Shown piece after piece: positions 46,914 to 56,026 of a DNA stretch of 64,000 nucleotides; the stretch's first letter is position 1, and each line of letters opens with the position of its first letter. The notes under the pieces are model-generated. The model was not told the DNA's origin, did not search any database, and was given only the letters and a program-made list of their open reading frames with translations. The position numbers were made by a program, and so were the translations under genes. Location: assembly GCF_004526345.1 (NCBI RefSeq), contig NZ_CP038213.1, positions 2,170,001 through 2,234,000 of the forward strand. The letters run 5' to 3'. This DNA comes from Ornithinimicrobium flavum. Lineage in GTDB: Bacteria; Actinomycetota; Actinomycetes; Actinomycetales; Dermatophilaceae.

Positions 46914-47678
46914 ATGACCTCCGCCGTCGCGCCCCGCGTGAGCACCGTCGCTCCCGCCCGGCCCCGGCTGGCCCTCGTGGCCGCCGCCGTCCTGATCCTG
47001 CTCTGGACCGTCCACACCGTCGCCTCCTGGGCGGGAGGTTACGAGCGGGTCCCCTGGGCGACGCTGGAGCACGAGCAGGGCCGGATGACCGCGGTCACGC
47101 TTGCCGCTGCCCACCCCTCTCCGCCCGGCCCCTGGTGGACGGCCGGTGAGCCGGACCCGGTCGTGTCGGGAGCCACCGAGGGCCAGCCGGTCGTCGTCGT
47201 CTACACGGTGGCCGACGGGCAGCGGGTCCGGGTCGCCGACCCGGCCTACGGTGCCTACGGCCCGCCCAGCCTCACCCGGGGCGCCAGCTCCCTGGACCCC
47301 GGCACCGACCTGGAGTCGATCGGCCGCGGTCTGCCGGAGGTGGGCGGACCGGGAGCCCCGATCGCGTGGTGGGTCAGCGCGGTCACCGGAGGGGTCCTGG
47401 CGCTGGGGACCCTGCTGCTCGTCGTCTCCGGTCCCCGGCCCGTCCACGGCAACCGCTGGTTCTGGTTCTGGATCCTCCAGGCCCCCGCGGGTCTGGGTGT
47501 GCTGGCCTACGCCGTCTACGAGCTGGGCGGGAGGGGCCGACGCCGGGCGCTGGCCGCTCCGGAGCGACGGGAGGGGGGCGGGTGGGGCTTCGTCCGTCTC
47601 ATCAGCGCGTATGTCGTGCTGTCCGTCGTCGGCGGGCTGCTGGCGATGCTGCTGGGGGTGAGCGTCACCCCGCTGTGA
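46914..47678 (+). CDS. four-TM membrane protein of unknown function
   Basis: Not recognised. The 254-residue protein has hydrophobic segments at about 20-38, 152-175, 184-207 and 230-250. An extracytoplasmic stretch between the first two ('GATEGQPVVVVYTVADG', 'VADPAYGAYGPPSL') looks like a small beta domain, resembling DUF3592-type arrangements, though that is only a resemblance. ATG 46914 fits a leaderless promoter; a frame open back to 46713 was rejected. Its 3' end overlaps the convergent Nudix gene by 14 bp. Confidence 0.7.
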   Translation: MTSAVAPRVSTVAPARPRLALVAAAVLILLWTVHTVASWAGGYERVPWATLEHEQGRMTAVTLAAAHPSPPGPWWTAGEPDPVVSGATEGQPVVVVYTVADGQRVRVADPAYGAYGPPSLTRGASSLDPGTDLESIGRGLPEVGGPGAPIAWWVSAVTGGVLALGTLLLVVSGPRPVHGNRWFWFWILQAPAGLGVLAYAVYELGGRGRRRALAAPERREGGGWGFVRLISAYVVLSVVGGLLAMLLGVSVTPL

Positions 47679-48300
47679 GCTGTCCTCCCGGGGCCGCCGC
47701 GCGACGGGCGGCCAGGGACAGGACACCGATGAGCAGCGGGCCGTTACGCACCTGACCGGCCAGCACAGCGGCCACGGCGTCGGACAGATCGACCCAGGCG
47801 GTCGGCATACCCGCCTCCTCGTGCGCGCGGGCGTGGCGCTCGTGCTCGGGGACGTCGGACAGGTCGGTGGCGACGAACACGGTGATGACCTCGCCGAGGC
47901 TGCCCGGCGACGGCGTGAACGTCAGCAGCTGCTCCCAGGTCGAGGCCACCAGGTCGGCCTCCTCGGCCAGCTCACGGGCGGCGGTGACCACCGGCGCCTC
48001 CCCCGGCATGTCGCACAGCCCGGCGGGCAGCTCCCAGTCCTCGGCACCGACGGGGTGGCGGTACTGCCGCACCACGAGGATCTCGGCCTCGCCCCGGTCC
48101 TCGCGCACGGCCAGGACCGCCACGGCCCCGGTGTGCTCGACCCAGTCCCGCGCCACCACGCCGCCCTCCCCCAGGTCGACGCGGTCCCGACGCACGTCCC
48201 AGACGGCACCGTCGTAGACCACCTCGCTGCGCAGCACGGGGCGACGACCCGGCTCGTCGCGCAGCTCGGCTCGGCTCATCCGCGGGGCGTCCAGGCTCAT
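47665..48300 (-). CDS. Nudix hydrolase, ADP-ribose pyrophosphatase type
   Basis: The 211-residue protein has the Nudix helix 'GEAPVVTAARELAEEADL' (ExxxxxxxRELxEE), preceded by 'WELPAGLCDMP', and the ADPRase-type tail with 'FTPSPGSLGEVITVFVATDL' (in part; the Gly/Ser-Pro-Gly segment follows in NudF proteins). It hydrolyses ADP-ribose-like compounds. ATG 48300 is supported by a TACCGT box six nt upstream. It follows pyrG, as in mycobacteria and many other actinobacteria. Confidence 0.88.
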   Translation of the reverse strand: MSLDAPRMSRAELRDEPGRRPVLRSEVVYDGAVWDVRRDRVDLGEGGVVARDWVEHTGAVAVLAVREDRGEAEILVVRQYRHPVGAEDWELPAGLCDMPGEAPVVTAARELAEEADLVASTWEQLLTFTPSPGSLGEVITVFVATDLSDVPEHERHARAHEEAGMPTAWVDLSDAVAAVLAGQVRNGPLLIGVLSLAARRAAAPGGQLTAG

Positions 48301-48306
48301 GACCCC

Positions 48307-48312
48307 ACGGTA
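48307..48312 (-). promoter_or_regulatory. -10 box for leaderless Nudix gene
   Basis: Minus-strand TACCGT, six bases, then ATG 48300, inside the 41-bp gap after pyrG. Confidence 0.5.
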
Positions 48313-48341
48313 TGGGGTGCCCGTCACCCGCTCCCGCCGGA

Positions 48342-50036
48342 CTACTCCGGGAGCTCGTGCTGGTGGTGGCGTGCCTCCACCTCGACGAGCCGCTGGCTGC
48401 GCTGCACGTCGAGGGCGGCCCGCACGAGCCCGGCGAACAACGGGTGCGCGTGGTCGGGGCGGGACTTGAACTCCGGGTGCGCCTGCGTGGCGACGTAGTA
48501 GGGGTGCACGTCGCGCGGGAGCTCGACGAACTCCACGAGGTCCCCCTCGGGCCATGTCCCGGAGACGACCAGGCCCGCGTCGGTGAGACGGTCCCGGTAG
48601 GCGTTGTTCACCTCGTAGCGGTGCCGATGACGCTCGGTGACCTCGGTCTCGCCGTAGGCCTCCGCCACCACGGAGCCGGGGAGCAGGGTCGCGGGGTAGG
48701 ACCCGAGGCGCATGGTGCCGCCCAGGTCCCCGGCTCCCTCCACGATGGCCTCCTGCTCCTTCATCGTGGCGATGACGGGGTCGGGGGTCCGCGGGTCGAA
48801 CTCGGTCGAGCTGGCCCCCGGGATCCCGGCGACGTTGCGGGCGTGCTCGATGACCATGGCCTGCAGACCCAGGCAGATGCCCAGGGTCGGCACCTGCCGC
48901 TCCCGGGCCCAGCGCAGGGCCCCGATCTTGCCCTCGATCCCCCGCACGCCGAAGCCGCCCGGCACGAGCACGGCGTCCACGCCGCCCAGGGCCCGGGTGG
49001 CGCCCACCTCGGTCTGGCACTCGTCGGAAGGGACCCATCGGATGTCCACCCTGGCGTCGTGCCGGAAGCCGCCGGCGCGCAGGGCCTCGGTGACCGACAG
49101 GTAGGCGTCGGGCAGGTCGACGTACTTGCCCACGAGGGCGATCTCGACGCGGTGCTCCGGCTCGTGGACCCGCTCGAGCAGGGCGTCCCACGCGGACCAG
49201 TCGACGTCCTTGAAGACCATCCCCAGGTGCCGGACGACGTAGGCGTCGAGCATCTCCCGGTGCAGGATCTTGGGGATGTCGTAGATGGACGGCGCGTCCA
49301 CGCAGGCGGCGACCGCCTGCTGGTCGACGTCGCACATCATCGAGATCTTGCGCTTGATGCCCTCCGGGATCTCGCGGTCGGCGCGCAGGACGAGGGCGTC
49401 GGGGGTGATGCCTGCCTGCCGCAGGGCTGCGACGGAGTGCTGCGTCGGCTTGGTCTTCAGCTCGCCGCTGGGAGCGAGGTAGGGCACCAGCGAGACGTGA
49501 ACGAAGAAGCTGTTGGCACGGCCGATCGCGTGCCGGACCTGGCGGGCCGCCTCGAGGAAGGGCAGGCTCTCGATGTCGCCGACGGTGCCGCCCACCTCGG
49601 TGATGATGATGTCCGGGCGCTCCCCGTCGGGCAGGTCCGCGTCGGCGCGCATCCGGGCGATGATCTCGTTGGTGATGTGGGGGATGACCTGGACCGTGTC
49701 GCCGAGATACTCCCCGCGGCGCTCCTTGGCGATCACGTCGTTGTAGACCTGGCCGGTGGTGACGTTGGCGCGGCCGGTGAGGTTGCGGTCCAGGAACCGC
49801 TCGTAGTGGCCGATGTCGAGGTCGCACTCCGCCCCGTCGTCGGTGACGAAGACCTCGCCGTGCTGGAACGGGTTCATCGTGCCCGGGTCCACGTTGATGT
49901 ACGGGTCCAGCTTCTGCATCGTCACCCGCAGGCCGCGCGACCTGAGCAGGAACCCCAGGCTGGAGGCCGTCAGGCCCTTCCCGAGCGAGGAGGCGACGCC
50001 TCCGGTCACAAAGATGTGCTTCGTCGTCTCCGCCAC
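48342..50036 (-). CDS. pyrG: CTP synthase
   Basis: Makes CTP from UTP and glutamine. The 564 residues have the N-terminal synthase '[20 protein letters not shown]' and '[20 protein letters not shown]', and a C-terminal amidotransferase with '[17 protein letters not shown]' (Cys nucleophile) and '[13 protein letters not shown]' (His-x-Glu). GTG 50036 lies 8 nt after TAGGAT, a likely leaderless promoter. It completes pyrimidine nucleotide synthesis encoded elsewhere in the window. Confidence 0.97.
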   Translation of the reverse strand: MAETTKHIFVTGGVASSLGKGLTASSLGFLLRSRGLRVTMQKLDPYINVDPGTMNPFQHGEVFVTDDGAECDLDIGHYERFLDRNLTGRANVTTGQVYNDVIAKERRGEYLGDTVQVIPHITNEIIARMRADADLPDGERPDIIITEVGGTVGDIESLPFLEAARQVRHAIGRANSFFVHVSLVPYLAPSGELKTKPTQHSVAALRQAGITPDALVLRADREIPEGIKRKISMMCDVDQQAVAACVDAPSIYDIPKILHREMLDAYVVRHLGMVFKDVDWSAWDALLERVHEPEHRVEIALVGKYVDLPDAYLSVTEALRAGGFRHDARVDIRWVPSDECQTEVGATRALGGVDAVLVPGGFGVRGIEGKIGALRWARERQVPTLGICLGLQAMVIEHARNVAGIPGASSTEFDPRTPDPVIATMKEQEAIVEGAGDLGGTMRLGSYPATLLPGSVVAEAYGETEVTERHRHRYEVNNAYRDRLTDAGLVVSGTWPEGDLVEFVELPRDVHPYYVATQAHPEFKSRPDHAHPLFAGLVRAALDVQRSQRLVEVEARHHQHELPE

Positions 50037-50044
50037 GGGCTTTG

Positions 50045-50050
50045 ATCCTA
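50045..50050 (-). promoter_or_regulatory. -10 box for leaderless pyrG
   Basis: Minus-strand TAGGAT, eight bases, then GTG 50036, in the 60-bp gap after the glycosyltransferase gene. Confidence 0.5.
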
Positions 50051-50096
50051 CGCCACGGCCGGGCCGGGCCTCGGGGCGGGTGGGGTATGCCGCCGC

Positions 50097-51218
50097 TCAG
50101 CGGCCGGGGCGGAGGCACCGGTAGGCCTCCAGCGCGGCTGCGACGGCCTCCTCGACGGTCGGCAGCTCGGCGGCGCGCGCCAGGGAGCGGGTGCGGAGGT
50201 CCTCCGCGAGGCCGGGCTCCTGGAGCACCCGTCGCACGGCGCCCGCGAGCGCCTCGGCCACACGGCCCTCGCCGGGGACCAGCAGCCCGGCCCCGCCGAG
50301 GACGAGACCGGTCCCACCGACGTCCGTCGCGACCACGGGGGTCCCGGCGGCCAGCGCCTCCTGGAGGAACAGGGGTTGTCCCTCCCACACCGCGGCGGAC
50401 ACGGCCACGTCGGCCCCGGCCAGCAGGGTGGGCACGTCGTCCCGCTGGCCGAGCAGACGCACGTCACCCGGGCCCTGACCGGCCAGGCGCTCCAGCTCGG
50501 CCCGTTCGGGGCCGTCGCCGGCCAGGACGAGGACGGGGGGCGGGTGCCGGTCGACCGTCGCCAGGAGCCGGTGGTAGGCCTCCAGGACCAGGCCCGTGCG
50601 CTTCTGCGCGCCGAGCCGACCGGCCGAGACGATCACCGGTGGGCCCCCCTCCGTCGGGAGCCCCAGCTCGGTGCGCACCGCCCACCTGGCGGCCCGTCGC
50701 TCCTCCGGCCCCGACACGGGGGTGTCGTCGGCCGGGACCACCGCCAGCCCGACGGCCGCGGCACCGCGGCGCCGCGCGCGCGCCACGAGGTCGGGCGAGA
50801 CGCCGAGGACGAGGTCGCCGCGGCGGCACACGACCTCCTCCAGCACGCGGTAGACGACCCCGGCCCGGCCGGCTGGCGGGGCGTTGTGCGTGGTCACCAC
50901 CAGGGGCGTGCTGGACCTCCGTCGGGCCAGGGCGGCGTAGGCGCCGGCGCGCACCCCGTGGGCGTGGACGACGTCGGCGCGGCCCACGAGCGCGGCGAGC
51001 CGACCGGTCTGGCGAGGGCCGGGGAGGGGCAGCCGCCCCGCGCCGATCTCCACCGTCTCGACGTGGACGCCGTGCTCGGCGAGACGGAACTGCTCGGCCA
51101 CGGCCGTCGGGCAGGCGACGACGACCGCGTGACCCTGCCGGGCGAGTCCGCGTGCGAGCTGGCGCACGTGCCGTCCGACCCCGCCGGCGACCACCGCGGT
51201 GACGAGCAGGATGTTCAC
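50097..51218 (-). CDS. GT4-type glycosyltransferase
   Basis: The 373-residue GT-B protein opens with 'VNILLVTAVVAGGVGRHVRQ' and has the acceptor-side 'ADVVHAHGVRAGAYAAL', the donor-side start 'VIVSAGRLGAQKRTGLVLEA' and the ExxxxxxxE motif in 'WEGQPLFLQEALAAGTPVV'. Sugar donor and acceptor unknown. GTG 51218 has AAGGGG six nt upstream; the annotated frame extends 18 codons into the flippase gene and was rejected. It follows the MurJ-like gene by 16 bp, so the two are probably co-transcribed. Confidence 0.87.
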   Translation of the reverse strand: MNILLVTAVVAGGVGRHVRQLARGLARQGHAVVVACPTAVAEQFRLAEHGVHVETVEIGAGRLPLPGPRQTGRLAALVGRADVVHAHGVRAGAYAALARRRSSTPLVVTTHNAPPAGRAGVVYRVLEEVVCRRGDLVLGVSPDLVARARRRGAAAVGLAVVPADDTPVSGPEERRAARWAVRTELGLPTEGGPPVIVSAGRLGAQKRTGLVLEAYHRLLATVDRHPPPVLVLAGDGPERAELERLAGQGPGDVRLLGQRDDVPTLLAGADVAVSAAVWEGQPLFLQEALAAGTPVVATDVGGTGLVLGGAGLLVPGEGRVAEALAGAVRRVLQEPGLAEDLRTRSLARAAELPTVEEAVAAALEAYRCLRPGR

Positions 51219-51234
51219 GCCAGACCCCTTCGTC

Positions 51235-52875
51235 TCAGGACCGGGTCCCCCGGCTGCGGGCGATTCTCGCACGGACGACCCGCCAGGCCTCCGGCGCCAG
51301 CGTCGCCGTCACCGCCCCGACCAGCACCGGTGCGGCGAGGGTGGTCAGGGCCCCCCACCCCAGCGCGGAGACCCAGCCGTCGGGGGCCGGCAGGGCCAGT
51401 CGCAGCAGGACCACGAGGGTGGCTCCTGCCAGGGCGGCGGCGGCCGCCCTGCCGAGACCGCGTAGGGAGTCCTGGCCCCAGGCCGCGCGGGTGAGGAGCA
51501 GGAGCACGGCCGCGGCCAGGGTCATGCCCGTCGAGGAGGACGCGGCCAGGAGCGCGAGCACACCGGTGATCCCTGCCTGGCCCGCCGCCCAGGGGGCGAG
51601 CACGAGCGCGAGCAGCCCGGCGACGGCCCAGCCCAGGACCGTGCCGGCGGCGGCGTCCCAGGCCCGGTTCGCGGCATACAGGGCCCGGGTGAGAACGGCG
51701 ATCACGGCCATGCCGAGCAGGCCGGGGGCCAGCAGCGCCAGGGTCGTCGGCAGGGCCTCCAGGCTCTCCCGCCCGGGCCCGTCGGCCCCGGCGTCGAGGG
51801 CGAGGAAGACCTGCCCGACGTCGTGCCGGGTGGCGGCCAGCACGGCCGCACCCGTCGCCGCGGCGACCACCGCAGCCGTCAGGGTCCGGCGCAGGGTCCG
51901 ACGGGCCTGGTCGGGGGCGTCGGTCAGCCTCGGGAAGGCGGCCGTGGCCAGCGGCACCACCAGGACGGCGAAGGGAAGCAGGTAGACGGTCTGTGCGTAG
52001 TTCCACACCGTGATACCCGCCACCCCGGTGCGGCCGGTGAGCAGGAGCACGACCACCACGAAGACCTGCTGGGCCCCGACGGCGAGCACGCCGGCGCCGG
52101 CCAGGGCCCCCGCCGTCCGCCCGGAGCCGGCGGGGAAGCGCAGCGTCGGACGCCACCGCACCCCGAGCCGGGCCGCCGGCAGCAGCAGGGGCAGGCTCAG
52201 CACCGCCACACCGAGCGTGGTGCCCCCGGCGAGCAGGACCAGGGCGGAGCGGGGCAGCTCGGCCAGCGGCTGGTCGGGGTCGTGCAGCACCCCGAAGGTG
52301 AGGTAGACACCGATGACGACCAGGCTCGACAGCAGCGGGGCCAGGGCGGCCGCGAGGAAGCGGCGGTGCGCCTGCAGCACCCCGGTGAGCATGATGCCGA
52401 CGCCGTAGAGCACGACCTGCGGGGCGAAGAGCAGCAGCATGAACCGGCCGAGGTCGACGGCCGCGCGGGGCTCGCAGCCCCGCTCGAGGTCCCCCCCACC
52501 CAGGAGCAGGGCCGCCACGGGGCCGGCCGTCAGCGCGACCAGCAGCGCCAGCGGCAGCAGCACGAGCAGGGTCCACCCCAGCAGGGCCGAGGCGGTGCGG
52601 TCGGCCGTCTCCTCATCCCCCCGCTGCAGGTGCCGAGCGACGAGCGGCACCGCGACGGCCGCCAGGGCACCGCCCGCCGCGACCTCGAAGAGGACGTTCG
52701 GCACCTGGTTGACGGTGGCGTAGACCTGACCCACGCACGTGGCCCCCACCGCGTGGGAGAACGCCGCCCAGCGGGCCAGCCCGACCGCTCGGGCCAGGAT
52801 CGTGACGACGGCGATGAGTCCGGCCGCCGCCACCAGCCCCTGCCCTCCGAGGCGGGCGCTGGGCGTCGCCGTCAC
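51235..52875 (-). CDS. MurJ/MviN-like MOP-family flippase
   Basis: The 546-residue protein has about 13-14 hydrophobic segments and MurJ-like features: 'GLARWAAFSHAVGATCVGQ' and 'NQVPNVLFEVAAGGALAAV' near the N-terminus, 'LFAPQVVLYGVGIMLTGVL' and 'QAHRRFLAAALAPLLSS' in the middle, 'ARTL...LTRALYAANRAWD'-type repeats later. It would flip a polyprenyl-linked saccharide. GTG 52875 overlaps the upstream transferase stop by 4 bp. It may be a paralogue rather than the essential lipid II flippase, which usually lies near the chromosome origin in actinobacteria. Confidence 0.85.
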   Translation of the reverse strand: MTATPSARLGGQGLVAAAGLIAVVTILARAVGLARWAAFSHAVGATCVGQVYATVNQVPNVLFEVAAGGALAAVAVPLVARHLQRGDEETADRTASALLGWTLLVLLPLALLVALTAGPVAALLLGGGDLERGCEPRAAVDLGRFMLLLFAPQVVLYGVGIMLTGVLQAHRRFLAAALAPLLSSLVVIGVYLTFGVLHDPDQPLAELPRSALVLLAGGTTLGVAVLSLPLLLPAARLGVRWRPTLRFPAGSGRTAGALAGAGVLAVGAQQVFVVVVLLLTGRTGVAGITVWNYAQTVYLLPFAVLVVPLATAAFPRLTDAPDQARRTLRRTLTAAVVAAATGAAVLAATRHDVGQVFLALDAGADGPGRESLEALPTTLALLAPGLLGMAVIAVLTRALYAANRAWDAAAGTVLGWAVAGLLALVLAPWAAGQAGITGVLALLAASSSTGMTLAAAVLLLLTRAAWGQDSLRGLGRAAAAALAGATLVVLLRLALPAPDGWVSALGWGALTTLAAPVLVGAVTATLAPEAWRVVRARIARSRGTRS

Positions 52876-53666
52876 GCCCGGCCCCACCGGTCCACCGCAC
52901 GCAGCACCGGTGTCCTGTCGATGACGGCGCTGAAGCTCACCCTCTCGCTCGCCAGCACGAGCCCGGTGACCACGCCCAGGGCCATCCACCGGCCACGGTC
53001 CGGCAGCAGCTGGGCCGCGGCCAGCCCGACCGCCGCCCCCAGCGGGTTGGCCCCCGTGTCACCGAGCATGGAGCGCCCCCGGAGGTCGTCGGGCAGAACG
53101 ACCAGACCGGCACCCACGACCGCGGCGGCGGCCGGCCGGCCGGCCGCCGCGAGCGGCAGTCCGCAGGCCAGGAAGACCTTGAGCGCCCGCCCGGGGCGCA
53201 GGTCGAAGAGGTTCGCCAGGTTGGCGGCACCCGCCACCAGACCGGCCCCGGCCAGGGTGTGGGCACCGAGGCCACGACCGCTCCTCCGGTCGGACCACGC
53301 GACCGAGACCGCCCCCGCCTCGACGAGGGCGAGGATCTTGACGACGCCGCTGGTCAGCTCGCCGTTCCGCAGGAGGCGCAGGTGCCCCCGCAGGCCCTTG
53401 ACGTCGGTGCGGCCGTCCACGTCGTCCAGGGCACCGGCGACGGCGCTCTCCCCCACCGCCCAGGCCGCGGCGGGGTCGACCAGCAGGAGCGGGGCGACGG
53501 CGCCGACGGCCAGGCTCAGTCCCTCAGTGAGGGTCACGGGGTCACCGGCGTGGTTGGTCCTCTCCCAGCGCTCCGACCCACCGGGGAGCCACCCACGCCG
53601 GGAGGCGACCCGCACGCCCAGGGCCGCGGAGGCGGCAGCCGCGGCCACGGCGAGCGGGTGCGTCAC
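52872..53666 (-). CDS. WecA/MraY-like polyprenyl-phosphate glycosyl-1-phosphate transferase
   Basis: The 264-residue membrane protein has the signature set of the family: 'NHAGDPVTLTEG', 'ALDDVDGRTDVKGLRGHLRL' (DDxxD and KGLxGH), 'NLANLFDLRPGRALK' and 'SMLGDTGANPLGAAVG'. About seven or eight hydrophobic segments, slightly fewer than MraY. The likely reaction is transfer of a sugar-1-phosphate to undecaprenyl or decaprenyl phosphate. ATG/GTG 53666 overlaps steB by 4 bp and its own stop overlaps the flippase by 4 bp. Confidence 0.8.
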   Translation of the reverse strand: MTHPLAVAAAAASAALGVRVASRRGWLPGGSERWERTNHAGDPVTLTEGLSLAVGAVAPLLLVDPAAAWAVGESAVAGALDDVDGRTDVKGLRGHLRLLRNGELTSGVVKILALVEAGAVSVAWSDRRSGRGLGAHTLAGAGLVAGAANLANLFDLRPGRALKVFLACGLPLAAAGRPAAAAVVGAGLVVLPDDLRGRSMLGDTGANPLGAAVGLAAAQLLPDRGRWMALGVVTGLVLASERVSFSAVIDRTPVLRAVDRWGRA

Positions 53667-54844
53667 GGGGTCGCCGTGGCGGTCGCGTCGTCCGGGGCGG
53701 AGGTCGGGGCGGGGACGGGCTGGGGGTCCTCCTCGACGGCCTCGGTCCCCGGAGCGTCCTCGGGCTCGGGGACGGGGCCGGTGATCTCGGCCTGGTCCGG
53801 GTCAGGACCGGGAGGGGTGATGATCCGCACCGGCGCGGGTGCCGGGACCGCGGCGTCCACCGACCCGCCCTCGCCGTAGCTCCCGCTGCGACCCTCCAGC
53901 TCCCACGCGAGCGCCAGGACGGCGGAGAGCTGCCCGGCGGCGCTCTCCAGGTTGTCGACCGTGGAGGTCTCCTCCCTCAGGTCGCGCCGGTCGCGGACCA
54001 CGCCCACCAGCGGGCTCACCCCGCCGCCCGGGGAGAGGGCCCGCGACTCGGCACCGGACCCGGCCACGACGGCCGCCGCGCCACCCTCGGCCAGCCGCTC
54101 GACCAGCGAGGAGCGCTCCTGGAGCGCGGCGACCGAGGCACGGGTGGGCTGGTCGTCCTCGTCCGTCGCCAGCTCCCCGTCCAGCACGAGCAGGGCGTCG
54201 GGTGGTCGTCGGTCGAGCACCGAGCCCTGGGCCTCACCCCGCCAGTCGAGATCGACATACCCCTCCAGCTCGAGCCGCTCCAGGGTGGCGAGCCAGGCCC
54301 CCGTCTGCCCGACGGCGTCGGCCCCGAGGAGCGCGGCGGCGAGCACAGGGGCCAGACCGGGCTGCACCTCCTCCGGTGCGGCCTCGTCGCCCGGCGCGGA
54401 CCTGTCCTCGATGTCGAGCCCGCTGCGGAGCTCGCGGGCCAGGGCCCCACGCCCCTCCGGGGCCTCCAGCGCCTCCAGGTCGCTGGACACCTCGAGCGCG
54501 AGCACCACCTCTCCCCCCGCGGCCTCCACGCCGTCCTGGACCCGGGCGACGTGGTTGCGGTCAGCCTCGGGGAGCACCACCACGGCGACGCGCGCCCCGC
54601 TCAGGGTGCCGGCCACCACCCGGTCGGCGACCGACCCCAGGGCGGCGTCCTTGTCACCGGCCAGGGCCTGCGCGGCGCCCAGCTCGGTGCGCAGGTCGGA
54701 GCGCTCGGCGCGCAGCTGCTCCACCTCCCCCTCGAGGGTGTCGGAGATGCCCTCCCGGAGCGGCCCGGCACCCAGCACGATTCCCACCGCGAGGGCGATG
54801 AAGACCGCGACCAGGGACACGACGTGGTAACGGAAGTCGATCAC
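53663..54844 (-). CDS. steB: SteB/MctB-family envelope protein (DUF3186)
   Basis: The 393-residue protein has an N-terminal membrane segment ('VVSLVAVFIALAVGIVLGAG', about 8-28), a coiled-coil segment 'EGEVEQLRAERSDLRTELG', and an extracytoplasmic domain ending in an acidic Pro/Ala tail. Homologues are MctB (Rv1698, linked to copper) in mycobacteria and SteB in corynebacteria, where SteA/SteB act in late cell separation. Position after steA, 3 bp apart, supports the identity. Confidence 0.88.
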   Translation of the reverse strand: MIDFRYHVVSLVAVFIALAVGIVLGAGPLREGISDTLEGEVEQLRAERSDLRTELGAAQALAGDKDAALGSVADRVVAGTLSGARVAVVVLPEADRNHVARVQDGVEAAGGEVVLALEVSSDLEALEAPEGRGALARELRSGLDIEDRSAPGDEAAPEEVQPGLAPVLAAALLGADAVGQTGAWLATLERLELEGYVDLDWRGEAQGSVLDRRPPDALLVLDGELATDEDDQPTRASVAALQERSSLVERLAEGGAAAVVAGSGAESRALSPGGGVSPLVGVVRDRRDLREETSTVDNLESAAGQLSAVLALAWELEGRSGSYGEGGSVDAAVPAPAPVRIITPPGPDPDQAEITGPVPEPEDAPGTEAVEEDPQPVPAPTSAPDDATATATP

Positions 54845-54847
54845 GGC

Positions 54848-56026
54848 TCAGAACAGCCCCTCGATCCAGGCCCAGGCATCGTCCCATCGTACGGCCACGA
54901 CGCCGAAGAGGGCCCGACCTCCCGGGGTCGCGCCCAGCGCGGCGAGGACGGCGAACAGGCCCGCCAGCGCGAGCCACACCACGGACCAGGTCGAGATCCT
55001 GGACCGGTAGAGCAGGCTGACGCCCTTGGCGTCCACGAGCTTGCTCCCGACCCGCAGCCGCGTGAGGAAGGTGCTGGCCATCCCCTGACGTCCCTTGTCG
55101 AGGAACTCCACCAGCGTGTCGTGGGTGCCGACGGCGACGATGAGCTCGGCCCCCAGCTCGTCCGCGACCAGCATCGCGATGTCCTCGCTCGTCCCGGGGG
55201 CGGGCAGGACGACGGCGTCCTGGATGCCCAGCTCCTGCACCCGGTCGAGTCCCGGGGCCCGTCCGTCACGGTAGGCGTGCACGACCAGCTCGGCGCCGCT
55301 GCGCAACGCCGCGTCGGAGACGGAGTCCATGTCACCCACGATGAGGTCGGGCCGGTAGCCGAGCTCCAGCAGGGCGTCCGCGCCACCGTCCACCCCGATG
55401 AGCACCGGCCGGGCCTCCCGCAGGAACGGCCGCAGGGTCTGCAGGTCCTCCTTGTAGTGGTAGCCCCGCACCACGACGAGGGCGTAGCGGCCGGCGAACG
55501 AGGTCCGCAGCTCCGGGACCCCGATCCCGTCGAGCAGGAGGGCCCGTTCCTGCCGGAGGTAATCCATGGTGTTGTGCGAGAACGCCTCGATCTGGGAGGA
55601 CAGGTTGGACCGTGCCGCGTCGTGCTGGGCGGCGACGAGGTCCGGCGTCAGACGCGTCCCGCTCGTCACCAGACGCCCGTCGACCCACAGCTCGCTGCCG
55701 GTGACCGTCCCGGTCGAGCCCTCCACCAGCTCCATCACCTCGGCCCCGACCCGGTCCAGCACCGGGATGCCCGCGTCCACGAGGATCTGGGGACCCATGT
55801 TGGGGTAGGCCCCGCTCGTGGACGGGGCGGCGTTGACCACCGCGGCCGGCTGGCAGGCCGCAAGCGCGTGCGCGCTGACCTGGTCGAGGTCCTCGTGGTC
55901 GATGACGGCGATCTCACCGGGCCGCAGTCGGCCGGTGAGCTTCTTGGTGCGGGGGTCCACCCGCACCCTGCCGGTGACCGGGGCGGCCAGGTCCGGCTGG
56001 CGGTCCCGGCGACGAGGTGGGCTCAC
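54848..56026 (-). CDS. steA: SteA, thiamine-pyrophosphokinase-like cytokinesis protein
   Basis: The 392-residue protein has a catalytic-domain fold related to thiamine pyrophosphokinase: 'GVDGGADALLELGYRPDLIV', 'GDMDSVSDAAL' and 'LPAPGTSEDIAMLVADELG'. One C-terminal membrane segment (about 350-370) anchors it. In corynebacteria SteA and SteB form a complex at the division site. It is not expected to make thiamine pyrophosphate. GTG 56026 overlaps recN by 4 bp. Confidence 0.9.
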   Translation of the reverse strand: MSPPRRRDRQPDLAAPVTGRVRVDPRTKKLTGRLRPGEIAVIDHEDLDQVSAHALAACQPAAVVNAAPSTSGAYPNMGPQILVDAGIPVLDRVGAEVMELVEGSTGTVTGSELWVDGRLVTSGTRLTPDLVAAQHDAARSNLSSQIEAFSHNTMDYLRQERALLLDGIGVPELRTSFAGRYALVVVRGYHYKEDLQTLRPFLREARPVLIGVDGGADALLELGYRPDLIVGDMDSVSDAALRSGAELVVHAYRDGRAPGLDRVQELGIQDAVVLPAPGTSEDIAMLVADELGAELIVAVGTHDTLVEFLDKGRQGMASTFLTRLRVGSKLVDAKGVSLLYRSRISTWSVVWLALAGLFAVLAALGATPGGRALFGVVAVRWDDAWAWIEGLF

